From Gigaspora rosea (Eukaryota > Glomeromycota > Glomeromycetes > Diversisporales > Gigasporaceae): DNA of 64,000 nt. Positions 1 to 11,558 of this stretch are shown here, in pieces. Position 1 is the stretch's first letter. The number at the start of each line of letters is the position of its first letter. The notes beneath the pieces are model-generated. The model made no database searches and had not been told where the DNA came from. It was given only the letters and a program-made list of their open reading frames with translations. The translations under genes were made by a program, and so were the position numbers. The stretch is taken from assembly GCA_003550325.1 (NCBI GenBank), contig QKWP01000115.1, positions 201,563 through 265,562 of the forward strand, in the 5' to 3' direction.

Positions 1-44
<44 letters not shown>

Positions 45-200
45 ATGTAAGTTGGAAATTTTTTTGTTTTTTTTTTTTTAAAGAATATAAGTACGATTTT
101 TTTTTTTAGAGAATGTAAATCTGTTTTTTTTTGTTTTTTTTAAAGAACTTAAATCTGTTGTTTTTTTTTTTTAGAGAACATAAGTTAGGTTTTTTTTTTA
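1..200. repeat. T-rich low-complexity tract
   Basis: The window opens with about 40 consecutive T, followed by T runs separated by short spacers that resemble each other (variants of agaayataagt). It looks like a decayed poly(T) or minisatellite tract. No coding potential is seen. Confidence 0.8.
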
Positions 201-1125
201 GAATATTATATATTAAAAGTGGTTAAAAGTTTGATCTAGTATTTAAAATATAGCTTATATATACCAAAACAAAAGTGCTAACCAAAAAAATTGTTACTAT
301 AATGCTTAAATAAAACCTTACATAGATTATTCGGGGTTCTAGACAAGTGTTTTACTTTATTTATTACTTTATTAATAAAATTGGTTTTTATTGTCCAAAG
401 AAAACTTATAGGTAGAGCAATAGTACACCCAATATTAGTGTGTTAACAAATTCTAAATCCTGATTGGCTAGATCAGATATAATATAAAAAACAATCAAAC
501 CAATAGAAAACTGATAGTTATTTGCTAGATTAGATATAGCATAAAAAAATTGATTTTATATTTGTCTTTCAAACTTGAAATAATTTCTATTTTTTTAGTT
601 TATTACAAAGGAAAATTTTTACTATACTAAAACTAACTTAATTAATTTCTTCACTAATTAATTTCTTCACTATCTCTAATGATTCTAATTGTTTTCTTAT
701 ATATATTTCATTTGACTCATATAATTTGTATCAAAAATGGATCATATGATCCATTGTTTCTTATTAATTATCTTATAATTACTTTATATTTTATATGCAT
801 GAATTACTCACACCAGTATACTTCTTTGTACTATTGATTAATCTTATTCATAATGACTTAATTGTTACTGTAACTTACTTTGGCATTTATTAAATTACCA
901 ATTGTCCATAATTGATCAATTCATTGATCTCATAATTCTAATCAATCACATGTATTGCATGCACAAAACATTAATTGATTGACTGCTTATAATTTTATTT
1001 TTTGACAAGTATACTATATACTGTTTACCACTGTAATACTACCCAATTAGATCCATCTGTAGATGTCTCAGGCCCCTGTTTTCCTATGGTGTTTTAGTTT
1101 TCTAACTAGCTAGTTTTTTCTATTT
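201..1125. other. AT-rich intergenic DNA, nothing recognised
   Basis: Stops occur in all frames. There are short direct repeats (for example ttaatttcttcacta twice near 640-672) and scattered tgattg/attgat motifs. I see no gene, RNA or complete element here. Confidence 0.6.
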
Positions 1126-1127
1126 TA

Positions 1128-1206
1128 CTTCTAGGAGAATTTGAACTAGCAACTATTTAATTTGCACATCAAAGTGTAACTACTATGCTATTAACCTAGA
1201 GGTTAA
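1128..1206 (-). repeat. tRNA-like / SINE-like fragment
   Basis: Read on the minus strand, the segment has an A-box-like motif (TAGCATAGTAGTTA) and, about 35 nt later, a B-box-like motif (TAGTTCAAATTCTCC). A 7-bp acceptor-like pairing with one mismatch (CTCTAGG with CCTAGAA) encloses them. The anticodon stem is poor, so this is more likely a decayed tRNA gene or tRNA-derived SINE head than a working tRNA. Confidence 0.35.
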
Positions 1207-1969
1207 GAGCTCTACAACCTTAAATTAATTAATTTTAGTTGTTAATTTAATAAAAAATTAATTTCATAAATTCTGTATAGATTTCGCATATACTTAATCT
1301 TATATGAATTTTGCCACAAATTCTAATATAGAAATTGTGTTAATCTTATCTGAATTAGTGCTTAACAAAAACTTAATATTAAAGATTCCAGAATAGTTTT
1401 TTAAAATTATTGAATAACAAAACTTTTACTAGTAATAATTGAAAGTTTTGCAATATAAATTGTAAAAATAATATTTTTAAAAAATTTGGGCAATGATTTT
1501 AATAACTTATTATATAAAATTTATTAGATAAACAAATATAAATAAATAATAAATAATTATATAAACCAAGGTATCTAGGAGTAATATGTCAGCTTGTAAA
1601 TATTAATAATACTACTTGTGTATTAAATGCAGATTCTTGTAACTTTGTTTATATAATTTTATTGGTTAGTCTATTTTTAGATATAACAAATATTACATTC
1701 AAATTCAGATAATGCATTTGAATTTCCAAAATTTGGCTATATATATTATTTATTTAATATAGTTTGTATTATAGTATTATCTTAAAATGTTTATTAAATT
1801 TTGTTTATTTTAGAGTGTTTATCTACCCTATAGTTCCTTGTGTAATAGAATTTAAATGCTTTAGTTTTTATTTAACAACAATAGTGTTTTATGTTTACTA
1901 ACATAAAATAAGCAAATTTTTGAGTCTTTTCTAATACATTATTATAAGCTATATATTACATATTTGCTA
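1207..1969. other. AT-rich intergenic DNA, nothing recognised
   Basis: Low complexity, with stops in every frame. No feature could be supported here. Confidence 0.6.
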
Positions 1970-3235
1970 TATGCTCATATTTTGGACTGCTTTCTGTAAT
2001 GTTTGTGCCTCAAATTTTTATAAATTTTGTAACCAATAGCAGCAATAATAAATGTTATTAAAAAAATAACGCAACTAGTAATCGCACCAATAGTTAACCT
2101 AGAGATTTTAAAATCTGAAATTGTTGTATTACTCAGAAATGAAACATTTGTATAAATTCATTAACCCATCTATAGGAATCTTTTTGATTTATATCTAGTA
2201 TAATAATTTTGATAACAAACTTCTATTTATATTGAATAAATAAAGGCTTATCAAGCTTAAATCAAATATTTATACATAGACATGTATAAAATTATACCAA
2301 AAGCAACAATTATATAGATTTCTACTAATGCTATAGCATGTTTACATATCTATAAAGTTTAAAATTTTTCCAATTAACTATTGGAACACAATAGTATCTA
2401 ATAAAAATTATAATACATCTGTTGGAAGCTTTTAATTTAAATGATTAATGACAAAAGGTTTTATTTTAAATATTTATAATTTATTGATATACTTAATATT
2501 GCTAAAAATAAAGTGCAAGTAGAAGAAATTTGGCCAGATATACTCTAATTAGATTTTAAATTTAGATTATTAGTTGCTATTATAAATTAAATTTATATTT
2601 TTATTTATTATACACTATATTTGTTCACATATAAAATTTTGTATCATATAATAGTAACTACAAAAATATTGATAAATAAACGCTAGAAATATTAATTTAT
2701 AAAAAGACAATACCTACAATATTTATTAGTATATTGATGAAATATTTGATAAGTTAACTTCATTAACTTTACCAATAAATAAAATATTTCCATTAGATAA
2801 AGTTGCTACACAATAACTGAATCATTGTAAAGATGCATTGATAGTACTATTTATAATGCTAATATATCAAATATCCAAAGATCATTTATGCTATCAACAA
2901 ATAAACACTGAAAATGGCAATTAATTAGTCCACTACTAAATTTTGCACATAAAATGTTTTGTTTATATAGGTAGATTCAAAATTAATTCACTAAAAATAA
3001 AAATTATATCATTATTTTTTCTACTACTACATGCTATAGCTTCTCCTTTAAAAGGGCCACCAGTAGAAGTAAGGTCAATTTATAGTATTGAGCTATTGTT
3101 AGTTGTTAAAAATAGTTTAGAAATATCTAAAAAAAAATTATTTATAACACTTTTATTAGAATTATTAGGAAATTTGGTTCTGTTATAAAATAGAGCTTTT
3201 CTCAATAAGAACTGAAGAATAAACCACTTTCTATT
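1970..3235 (-). pseudogene. Decayed Kelch-repeat protein with C-terminal membrane helix
   Basis: No open frame survives, but minus-strand pieces in different frames read like successive Kelch blades. About 3185-3020 reads FLDISKLFLTTNNSS, then DLTSTGGPFKGEAIACSS and KNNDIIFIFSE. About 2910-2860 gives INDLWIFDILAL. About 2835-2740 gives VATLSNGNILFIGKVNE. About 2215-2160 gives DINQKDSYRWVNEFI. The last readable part (about 2100-1985) is a hydrophobic helix, TIGAITSCVIFLITFIIAAI, followed by a basic tail and a stop. Kelch propellers with a C-terminal anchor are a large family in arbuscular mycorrhizal fungi (established knowledge). Frameshifts and stops between blades show that the gene is dead. 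The 3301-3722 retroposon lies just upstream of its 5' side. Confidence 0.55.
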
Positions 3236-3300
3236 CAGAATAAAAGCAGCAAATATAAATTAAAATGTAAAAGAAAAGTAAAAATATAAATACTATAATA

Positions 3301-3722
3301 CTGCCAACCAATCCAGATAGCACATCTGCAGTAATATACGATAGATTACTGAGAGTAGTGGGCAAAGCTTAGCTTGTACCCCACCAGCGCATGGGTTATC
3401 TTAGGACACCAAGGTTTAGGAAGTAACCGTGAGGTTCGTCATTTGGGCAAGGCCCTTGCACCTACTTGGAAGTATAGGATCGGCAATATGAGAAAAGCGA
3501 TAAATATATAAGTAGCAGAATAAAAAAATAGGGAGTAGTCCAAAAATCCAGGTTATACAGAAAATAGGGTATGGAAGCTCTGGTAGGTTTAGGTTACAGA
3601 TAGTCAAGAATATCTGAGTCTCTTGTACTTAATATAGTATAATATTGTATCACATAATATATACAAACATATACTTAATAATAAAGTCTTCGAGACACAA
3701 CCTTACCTTAAAAAAAAAATAA
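3301..3722 (+). mobile_element. Poly(A)-tailed retroposon with 15-bp target duplication
   Basis: The segment is less AT-rich than its surroundings and ends in AATAAAG, about 20 nt of unique sequence and an A run. It is flanked by a perfect 15-bp direct repeat ATAAATACTATAATA (3286-3300 and 3723-3737). This is the hallmark of target-primed reverse transcription. Part of the 3' half (GGAAGCTCTGGTAGGTTTA, about 3572-3592) recurs in the retroposon fragment at 26160-27257, so both share a 3' end. There is a B-box-like GGTTCGTCATTTGG near 3434, but no convincing coding frame. It may be a SINE or a 5'-truncated LINE tail. Confidence 0.7.
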
Positions 3723-3737
3723 ATAAATACTATAATA

Positions 3738-4076
3738 TATTATTAATTATACAGTAGCTATATATTAATTTGTTGGTAGAATAATAGTTTAAGTAACTAA
3801 TTATTAGCTCAAAGTAAAGTGGAGGGCTCTATATTTCTATGTAAAAAAATATGAATATTTGTTTATTTACTTATAGGATGTTATCATATTTAAATCAAAA
3901 CCAATTATCATGACTAATTCAGAGATTTGAGATCTTTATTTAAATCTTTATTTCTAACTTAATTTAGCTAAAAAAATGTACCTCAAAATAAGTTTATTAG
4001 CTGATCTATATAATTCTTATTTATGGTTTATATTTATAATTTTTGGCAAATTATTTTCTAATATTTTAAAATATAG
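3738..4076. other. AT-rich DNA, nothing recognised
   Basis: No open frame, inverted repeat or RNA-like structure was found between the retroposon and the next MITE. Confidence 0.55.
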
Positions 4077-4079
4077 TTA

Positions 4080-4294
4080 GGCCATGTAAAATTAATTAAT
4101 TGGTTTTTATAACCCAGCCAGGTCAAACTTTGGTAACTTTTAAAAAAAATTTTTTATATGTTTTAATAACCAGGTGGAAATTTTTTTTATAATTTTATAA
4201 AATTTTATATATGAAATTAAAAAAAAAAGCTGGTCAGCCAGATCTATTTAAAAATTTCATGTTATAAAAACCAAGTAATTAAATTTGTATAGCC
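4080..4294. mobile_element. PIF/Harbinger-type MITE
   Basis: The termini GGCCATGTAAAATTAATTAA and the complement of the right end (GGCTATACAAATTTAATTAC) form imperfect inverted repeats of about 33 bp that both continue into TTGGTTTTTATAAC. Each end is flanked by TTA (4077-4079, 4295-4297), the 3-bp target typical of PIF/Harbinger elements. The element is 215 bp with no coding capacity. Confidence 0.6.
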
Positions 4295-4728
4295 TTATAT
4301 ACTTTAAATTTTTGCCACTTTATCTCAATATGCCTGTATAAATAAATTATAAATATTTGCCACTTTTTACCAATATGCCTATATGAATAAATTATAATTT
4401 TTGGAACTTATTAATATGTTCTACAAGGCTATAGACATATTTTTCTATTTTTATATATTATAAAGTAAATAAATACATAACAACCTAGTTAAAGTTAATA
4501 AAACTAAAAATATGACCCTATATTGTTATAAAGTATATTAAGATATAGGCAGATATTTGGGAAAATATCAATAAAAAGGGGCAATCATTTTTAAATAACT
4601 TTTTTTTAAAATTTAAATTAAAATATTTTAACAACTACCATATCAAATTAATAAATTTTTTTTTGGTTTACTTTTATAACTATAAAAAATTAAATAAAAA
4701 ATTATTAAATTTGGTTAAGTAGTTGTTA

Positions 4729-5042
4729 CCGTAGATTCCTCAAAATAAGCAACCACCTAAAATAAACAACTCTCTGATTTTTTCAAAAATCTCAAAAAAT
4801 TTATCAGAGTTGCTATATATAAAAGTCTAAATTTAACTAAGTAAACTTCAAAAAATATAATTAAGTAAACTTGTTTAGGACATCAAAATATACATATAAT
4901 AAAATTTCATATTATTTGGACAACTTTTATTAGTACATTTTTTAATTTTTCAAAAAATTCAACAATACAAAAATAAGCAATACCACATTTTTTCATATAA
5001 TTTTAGCCCAAAAAAGAATGCTTATTTTGGGATTATATAGTA
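4729..5042 (+). mobile_element. Diverged MITE of the TA-flanked AAAATAAGC family (copy 1)
   Basis: The left end CCGTAGATTCCTCAAAATAA and the complement of the right end (CTATATAATCCCAAAATAAG) match the termini of the better copies at 13842 and 49827. TA flanks both sides. The interior keeps only one arm of the family's central palindrome (ctatatataaaagtctaaat, about 4811-4830). This is the most decayed of four copies in the window. Confidence 0.55.
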
Positions 5043-5044
5043 AG

Positions 5045-6036
5045 TTATTTTAACTTAAAGTTGCAAAAACTTTTACTTAAAAAAATTTTCCTGTTTATAT
5101 TAATGTTCCCCATTTGTTTAAAAGTAGTGCATAGCAAAAATTATATATTTTTGTGATAGTGATCCAAATTATTAAAAAATAGCAAATATAGCATACTAAT
5201 AAGCATTTTAAAACATACTAAAAAAGTTCAAATCCTAAATATATATATTTATCTGATATATGTACCCTGTACAATGTACTCTATAGCAGTTTTGAAGTCT
5301 ATTTTTTGATTTATACCTAGGTATTATAAGTATATTATACCTGTAAGATTTACTCATAGCAATTGGTTACATTTTGGCCAACTAGCAATACATCTAGAGA
5401 AAATTCAACTTATGTACCCTGTTAATATTGTATACCTCCAGATTCAAGTACCCCAAGTACTAAAACAAACAAAAAAAATTACTTCAGGTATATATAGCAA
5501 ATAAATATAGTAATTAATTAATTACAAACTATTAATTTATTATGATATGAACTAAGTATACAAAGTATACATATTGGCAACATGCAAATTGTTTACATTT
5601 ATGGCTATGTAAATTTATTTAATACATGTCTAACAATTTTGATATATGCACTCATGATAGAACACCAGAAATATAGTACAGAGATTATACATTATACATT
5701 TTAGCAAAACCCCAAAATTTGAGAAACAGAAAAACAGTTTTTGCCAATTATCTTGGTGTTCTGTGGTCCAATTTGAATGAAATTTTTTTTAAAATAAAGC
5801 TCTCAGTAAGCGCATCTAACAAAAAAAGTTCATTCAATTCTGATTACTAGATTAGAAGTTATTTAGTAAATATAGTTTTGTCATTTTTAGTAAATTAGAT
5901 CAAAATTGGCCAAAATCTAGTTATGATCTATATGAGAGATGTCTGGGTCCTTCCATAATTATAAAAAATAGTCTTTATAATATTTGCATTATTATTTATA
6001 TATACCCTATTATTTAGTAGCATGCTCTAATTAGGG
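5045..6036. other. AT-rich DNA, nothing recognised
   Basis: Short direct repeats occur (for example tatgtaccctgt at about 5259 and 5414), but no gene or complete element could be supported. Confidence 0.55.
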
Positions 6037-6166
6037 TTGCTAGTGCAAATATAATTTTAATAGTATATTATTAATAAATACTATAAAATTTAATAGTGCA
6101 AATAGTGTACCATTAAAATTATATTGGCACATAGCACACCATTAAAATTATATTTATGCCAGCATT
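6037..6166. mobile_element. Short MITE-like inverted repeat
   Basis: The left arm TGCTAGTGCAAATATAATTT and the complement of the right end (ATGCTGGCATAAATATAATT) are imperfect inverted repeats. The sequence tataattttaat recurs within the element in both orientations. Exact ends and the target duplication are unclear. Confidence 0.4.
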
Positions 6167-6229
6167 CTAGTTTAAAACTAGTATATATTAAGAAAAAAAA
6201 ACTAAAATTACATATATATATATATTTAG

Positions 6230-7280
6230 ACTAGAGTTGGGCAATGAAACAAAACCTATTTGGGACCAGTTTTAGTTTTGGTATAATTTGAAACCTCCAA
6301 ATCTGAACCTCTGAAACTATAATCCTAAACTTCTTGAAACTACATCTAAAATTTTAAAAATTTATAATATATAATTTATATATAATTTATAATATTGATT
6401 TATTATTTAATAATTCATATAAATAATAAAATTTTAATATTTAAATATATAATAAGAAATATATTAATAAATAAATAAATAATAAAATACATAGGTTTAG
6501 GCCACAGATAAGTATTTAGGTTTACTTAGATAAATGTCTGAGTTTTTATTCTTATCATTAGATTTAAAAAAATGAAATTTCTTTCAGTATTGTAAAAAGT
6601 TACTATTAAATTTAATGATAAAAGCAGAATCTAACCTTAACATTTAAAAAAAATATTAAAATACATAGGGCGAATCTATTTGTAACTGTGGTTACAGTTC
6701 TGAGCCTATCAAATTGCTAGATTAAGTATGACGAAAAAATTCAAAAAATTACAAATCGCAATAACTTCAAATTGTGCCTATGAAACCAATATTTTTTTCT
6801 AGCTAAAAATACTTCTTAAGGTGTTTTATTATATAATAAACCTTTTTCTAACTCTAAATCTAACCCTAACCCTAATCTGGTTACTGTCACCACCAGTGAC
6901 AAGCACATTTTTTCAAATACATAATATGAATAAATATTTTATATTAGAGATAATTTATACATCACATATGTGGCATTGTTGCCCCTGTAATATTAATCAA
7001 AACAACCAAAATAAACAGAATGATTTTGTATAGTTAGGGTTAGAGTTAGGTAGGATTAGGGTACAGATGAAGAGGGTGGTATATAGTAAAAATTTGCAAG
7101 GAATTTTTTTGTTAGAGCACAGATAGTAGTTTCATATGCGAAATTTTTGGTTATAGCCGATTTTTGTCAAAACGAACGTTTGTTTTGAACTTTCTTTTTG
7201 TGCTATGTTATACCTAATTTTGAATTTTTATTGGTTGATCATGTGAGGGTGACACATCACAGAGGCGATAAATAAATGTA
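6230..7280. other. AT-rich region with convergent telomere-like motifs
   Basis: No gene was recognised. At 6855-6876 the plus strand carries CTAACCCTAACCCTAA; at 7033-7066 it carries TTAGGGTTAGAGTTAGG and GATTAGGGT. This gives two short telomere-like tracts in opposite orientation about 160 bp apart. A possible degenerate hAT-like end (TAGAGTTGGGCAATG) lies near 6232. Confidence 0.5.
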
Positions 7281-7899
7281 CCCTTTATATTATATATATT
7301 TGAAATAAAAATTTTAATTAAGTAAAAAACCTCAATATAGTTAACTTCTGCAATAGTTACATCTTGTATTGTTACAATCTCACTATAGTCAACTTGATTT
7401 TATTTATCCAATTATACAAACTATATAAATTCTTTTTTACTTTAGTCAAAATTTTGCAATAGGTACATAAAATGCTAATTTTGGTATATGACTATTGTAG
7501 AAATTGTCTGTACATATAATATAAACAGATAATTTTAATAAAAACATAAATATTAATATTTAATAATACATATCTGCCAATTTGAAAAATTGGGCCTTAA
7601 AATTAGATTTCAAAATATTTATTAATCTACAAAAAACACATACTGATTGAATATGAATAAAAATTTTATCCAAAATCACATATCAAATTTGTTAACTCAC
7701 CTAAAAGTATATTAAATTATATGTTAAACTCATGAGCTCACTTCAAAACCCATGAGCATAATTAAAAAAAAAAGTTGAAATTAGATACTTTCAATTCTGA
7801 AAAGTATATTGTTTAACTATTCTAGCTAGATTACTACAAAATTGCTATTGTGAAATTTTAATTGGCTAGTTAAACTAATTAAAATTTTGTTTTTGTTTG
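7281..7899. other. AT-rich DNA, nothing recognised
   Basis: A few short motifs such as caatatagttaactt and cactatagtcaactt (7333-7395) resemble the ends of TA-flanked MITEs elsewhere in the window, but they cannot be joined into an element. Confidence 0.5.
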
Positions 7900-9450
7900 G
7901 GCAGTAATTTGATTTACTAGTAGTTTTCTTTAGTACTACTTGAACTAATGCTTATGCATTGTTAGATTTGATATCTAATAATTTATTTGAATTTATGAGT
8001 AATTTTTTCATATATATTTATCCTATGATAGATCGCTTTATGATTTTTACTACTTATGTCTCATTTGTTTTAATAGCTAGTAATTTATTTAATCTATTAA
8101 GTGATTCTTTATATTTGTTTGTCATGCAATAAGTCTCTTATATTGACTTAGTATCTATACATGTTTGACTCAATTTTAATGAATTGCATAACTCTTTAGC
8201 TGATTTTTCATATTTATTCATCATACTATAAGCCATGCTGCATCATTTAATTTATTTTTTAATAGCTTATTTAATTGTACAAATGACTCTTTGTATTTGT
8301 TTATCTTGCAATAAGTTGCTATATAACTTTTTGAATTCAGTACACATTGGTTTGATTCTAGTAATATATTTAATTATGTAAGTAGTTCTTGTATCTATTC
8401 ATTATGTGATAAATTCTACTATGATTTTTAATATCTGTGTATTATCTTGTTCTATTTATAGTAGCTTATTCAAATCTGCAAATGATTTTTTATATTTGGG
8501 CCCTCAAAAGTAGAAATTAGACAATTTGGCAAATCACAGGTTTTGAGAAAATCAGCAAAAACTATTTTGTTACACAAAATCAAAACAATCTAAAAATAGT
8601 ATATTCATGATTAACAAACCTGTTAAACAGGATTATTAGATCTGTAGACCCGTAAATTGCTTTTAAAACCTCAGTAAATCTATTTTTTGATTATAGCATC
8701 AAAAGCTTTTAACCATTGTATCACAAAAATTTTATTAAGTGATCAGATTTTCATTATTAAATAAAAAAGTTTGGGCTTTAAATTTTACATCTGATTAATC
8801 AAATAGGTTAATTTTCAAAAAATTGTCTGGTTTCTACTTTTGAGGGCCCATTTATTTATCAATTGATAGATTACTCCATAACAATTTATTGCAAAACATG
8901 CTAATCTATTTATTAAACAATCAATTGTATTATATTAATCTAATGCCCATGCACTTTTTGACTCAATTCTGATAACTCATTTAAATCTGCAAATAACTCT
9001 TTATCTTTATTTGTTTCTTATATGATAATTTGGTTCACAAGTTCCCAATGTTCATATATTATTGGGTCTGATTTTATTGATTCTCTATTTACTTATCATA
9101 AGTAACAACTTACTACAAATATAGTATTAGGTTTAATTTTAATGATTTATTCTAATTTGTAAGTGATTCTTTATATTTATATAAGTTATTCTACAATGTT
9201 TTACTGCAAATACAGTATTGGTATAATTTTTAAAGATTTTTTTAAATCTTTAAATGATTCATTGCACCTATTAAAGCAATAAACTTTGTTATATTGACTT
9301 AATTTAAATATATTAATTTCTAATAATTTATTTAAATCTGTACAAAAATCATTATGTGATAGTTTCATTACATGGACTTAATGCTTTATTTTGGTTCAAT
9401 ATCTAATGATTACTTAAATATATAAGTGCTTTTCTATTTAATCGTCATAA
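7900..9450 (-). repeat. Decayed long tandem repeat, possibly once coding (minus strand)
   Basis: A unit of roughly 120-130 bp containing variants of tttaaatctgcaaatgattctttatatttg recurs about ten times with heavy divergence. On the minus strand the conserved part reads KYKESFADLNKLLE-like peptides (for example from about 8289, 8495, 9010 and 9175), as in a coiled-coil repeat protein. No unit stays open for long. This is either an old repeat-protein pseudogene or a satellite whose phase happens to be readable. A MITE interrupts it at 8498-8849. Confidence 0.4.
8498..8849. mobile_element. MITE with GGGCCCTCAAAAGTAGAAA termini (copy 1)
   Basis: Both ends carry GGCCCTCAAAAGTAGAAA in inverted orientation. 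A second full copy with matching interior lies at 58194-58550. It is about 350 bp and non-coding. The target duplication is AT-rich and ambiguous. Confidence 0.75.
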
Positions 9451-10804
9451 ATTAAAAATTTTTCACAGTCTGATTACGGTTTTTGGATAAAGCAAATCAA
9501 AAACAGCAAAGTGCAAAACTATTTTATTAGTATTGATAACTGATAGCAATCAAAAACAATCAAATATCGATTACATTACACCCTTATTAGCAGTACAAAG
9601 ACCTAATATAACATAATAAAAGTAAGTATGTTATTATTACTTAATATTATCATGTATTGATCAATTTAATAAGATTTTATTCAAAATCAGATTACGCACG
9701 CATTAATTAACAATATAAACAGCCATACTATTAGTTAATTACAACATAAAATGTTATTTTTGACACGAATATATTTCTCATGCTATTGTTCAATATATAT
9801 TAGATATGCACGTGTTGTAATCCTGTGGCATCAGAATCACTATAACCCCTGCCTGAATTGGAAAAATGAAAATTATTACTTCTACTAAAAAAGGTTTTTC
9901 AAAAAACAGGATAAGCGACATCAAAAAAGTTGAAGAATACCATCCCTATACACATTTTATATTACACAAAAAATGTGATCGTACTGGTATAAGCAAAATA
10001 AAATTATATATGTATATAAAAAAAACTGCTAGCAGAAAAAAATTTTATAAAATTAAAATTTAAAATAGTAAGTCTTTAGTAAACCAAGATTTTAAATACA
10101 AAATAGCCCAAACAGTTTCATTATCAAGAGGATTTCATAATTTAGTAATTGTTAATCCAGCTAAACTAAAAAGTTGTTCACATGGACACTAGTAAATATA
10201 TTAGCTAAATAGTCTGTATTTGTTTATAGGCATTGTTTGGAACATAAGTTTGAGGCAAGCTAATAGTTAATTTAGTTGAATGCAAATTATAATTTATTAT
10301 TAAAAATCCTCACTAAATTAACATTAGCTTGTTTCAAACTTGTATTCCAAAATAATGCCATAGGTGTTATTTTGTACAAACACAGTACAAATTGTAAATC
10401 AACTGATTATGCTATTGCTATCATTAATAAATTTCTCTATTTTATTAATATTAACAATAGCTCATTTTCATTATATATTAAATATGCTTTAATCTTGTTT
10501 AACAAACTAAAGAGTTTGTAATTGAATTTTAACCAAAAACAACATTTAATAGTTGTTTAAACTGCATATTATCATAATATTTAGTTTATTTTGATATTTA
10601 TTATTAAAACCAATAGTCCTTTTAGTCTGTTCTAAAAAAGGACCAAACCGGTCCAGTTCCTGGATGGACTGAAGAACTGTCAGTCTGGACCAGACTGATT
10701 AACAACTCTAGACTAGTGTGCATTTTATTGTCTTAATGATATGAAAATTTTATTATATTTTAATTAAATAATGTTAACTCATAGTTTCATTAAAAATAAT
10801 TTTT
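9451..10804. other. AT-rich DNA with two unrecognised small ORFs
   Basis: Open frames at 9866-10063 (65 aa, lysine-rich) and 10276-10521 (81 aa) have no family I recognise and no supporting codon pattern. A degenerate GC-richer patch at about 10640-10715 (accggtcc, gtctggaccagactg, then gattaacaactctag) resembles a hAT-type MITE end like that at 20957-21542. Confidence 0.45.
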
Positions 10805-11470
10805 TGTATAAAATATTGGAATTACTTACTCTTAAGCAACTGTTGGAATTGCTATTCCAACAATTTGTAGTATCTGATATATTGAGATAATGTACCAATT
10901 AGTTCTTCTTTGTTTCCTTTATAAAGGTAGCTATAGAGCTTTATTATCTTTAATTTAAAGTTTGGGTTATCATCCTTTTACTTGAAATTTTCCAGAAATT
11001 ATACTGCAACTATAGATATCCAATTTACTATTGCATTTTTATCAATTGTAAGAAACTGAGATCTGGCATTCCATATGCTATTAAAATCTTATATGCTTTA
11101 TTTGTGTGCCTTAATAGACCAAAATCTGTAGCCTTTGATATTTCTAAATAAAGATCTCTTAATACAGTAAAGTCTTTAACACTTTTTTCATTGATGCTTA
11201 TATTGTGATTGTAGTCTGTTATGTGAATTTTCTGTTCAAGTACTTGAAGCCTGGCTTCATTGTCTTTGATTACTTATACTTACAATTGGTTTTTTATTGG
11301 CTCTTTATTCTTTGCATGTTCATTGTTGAAAAAATAACAGTTTTTGATCTTCATATGCCATACCCTTCTTTTAGTACCATTTTCTAATTCTCACATACTT
11401 TTGACTTAGCTGTGATGACATTGTAAGGTAAAGGCATATGGCTGCTCTTCTTTTTGATCACATTTTTTAC
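10805..11470 (-). pseudogene. Unrecognised coding-like remnant (minus strand)
   Basis: On the minus strand, successive pieces in shifting frames read like ordinary protein: ARLQVLEQKI, then HITDYNHNISINEKSVKDFT, then VLRDLYLEISKA, LRHTNKAYKILIAYGMPDLS, and KLYSYLYKGNKEELIGTLSQ. Stops and frameshifts separate them, so the gene is not functional. The predicted coiled start followed by a helical part would fit a retroelement gag or a host protein. I cannot name it. Confidence 0.4.
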
Positions 11471-11558
11471 TATCTCTTTGCATTAATTGATTTTAATTAT
11501 ATGACATAAGACAAATGTTAATTTAATTAATTTTACAGTAGGCCTAGAAAAATTGTTA

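Noticed and set aside
2943-3188. 81-codon plus-strand frame
   Set aside because: It lies opposite the Kelch-like minus-strand sequence and translates to low-complexity hydrophobic residues.
6855-7066. Chromosome end
   Set aside because: The telomere-like tracts are two to three units long and internal, with ordinary DNA on both sides.
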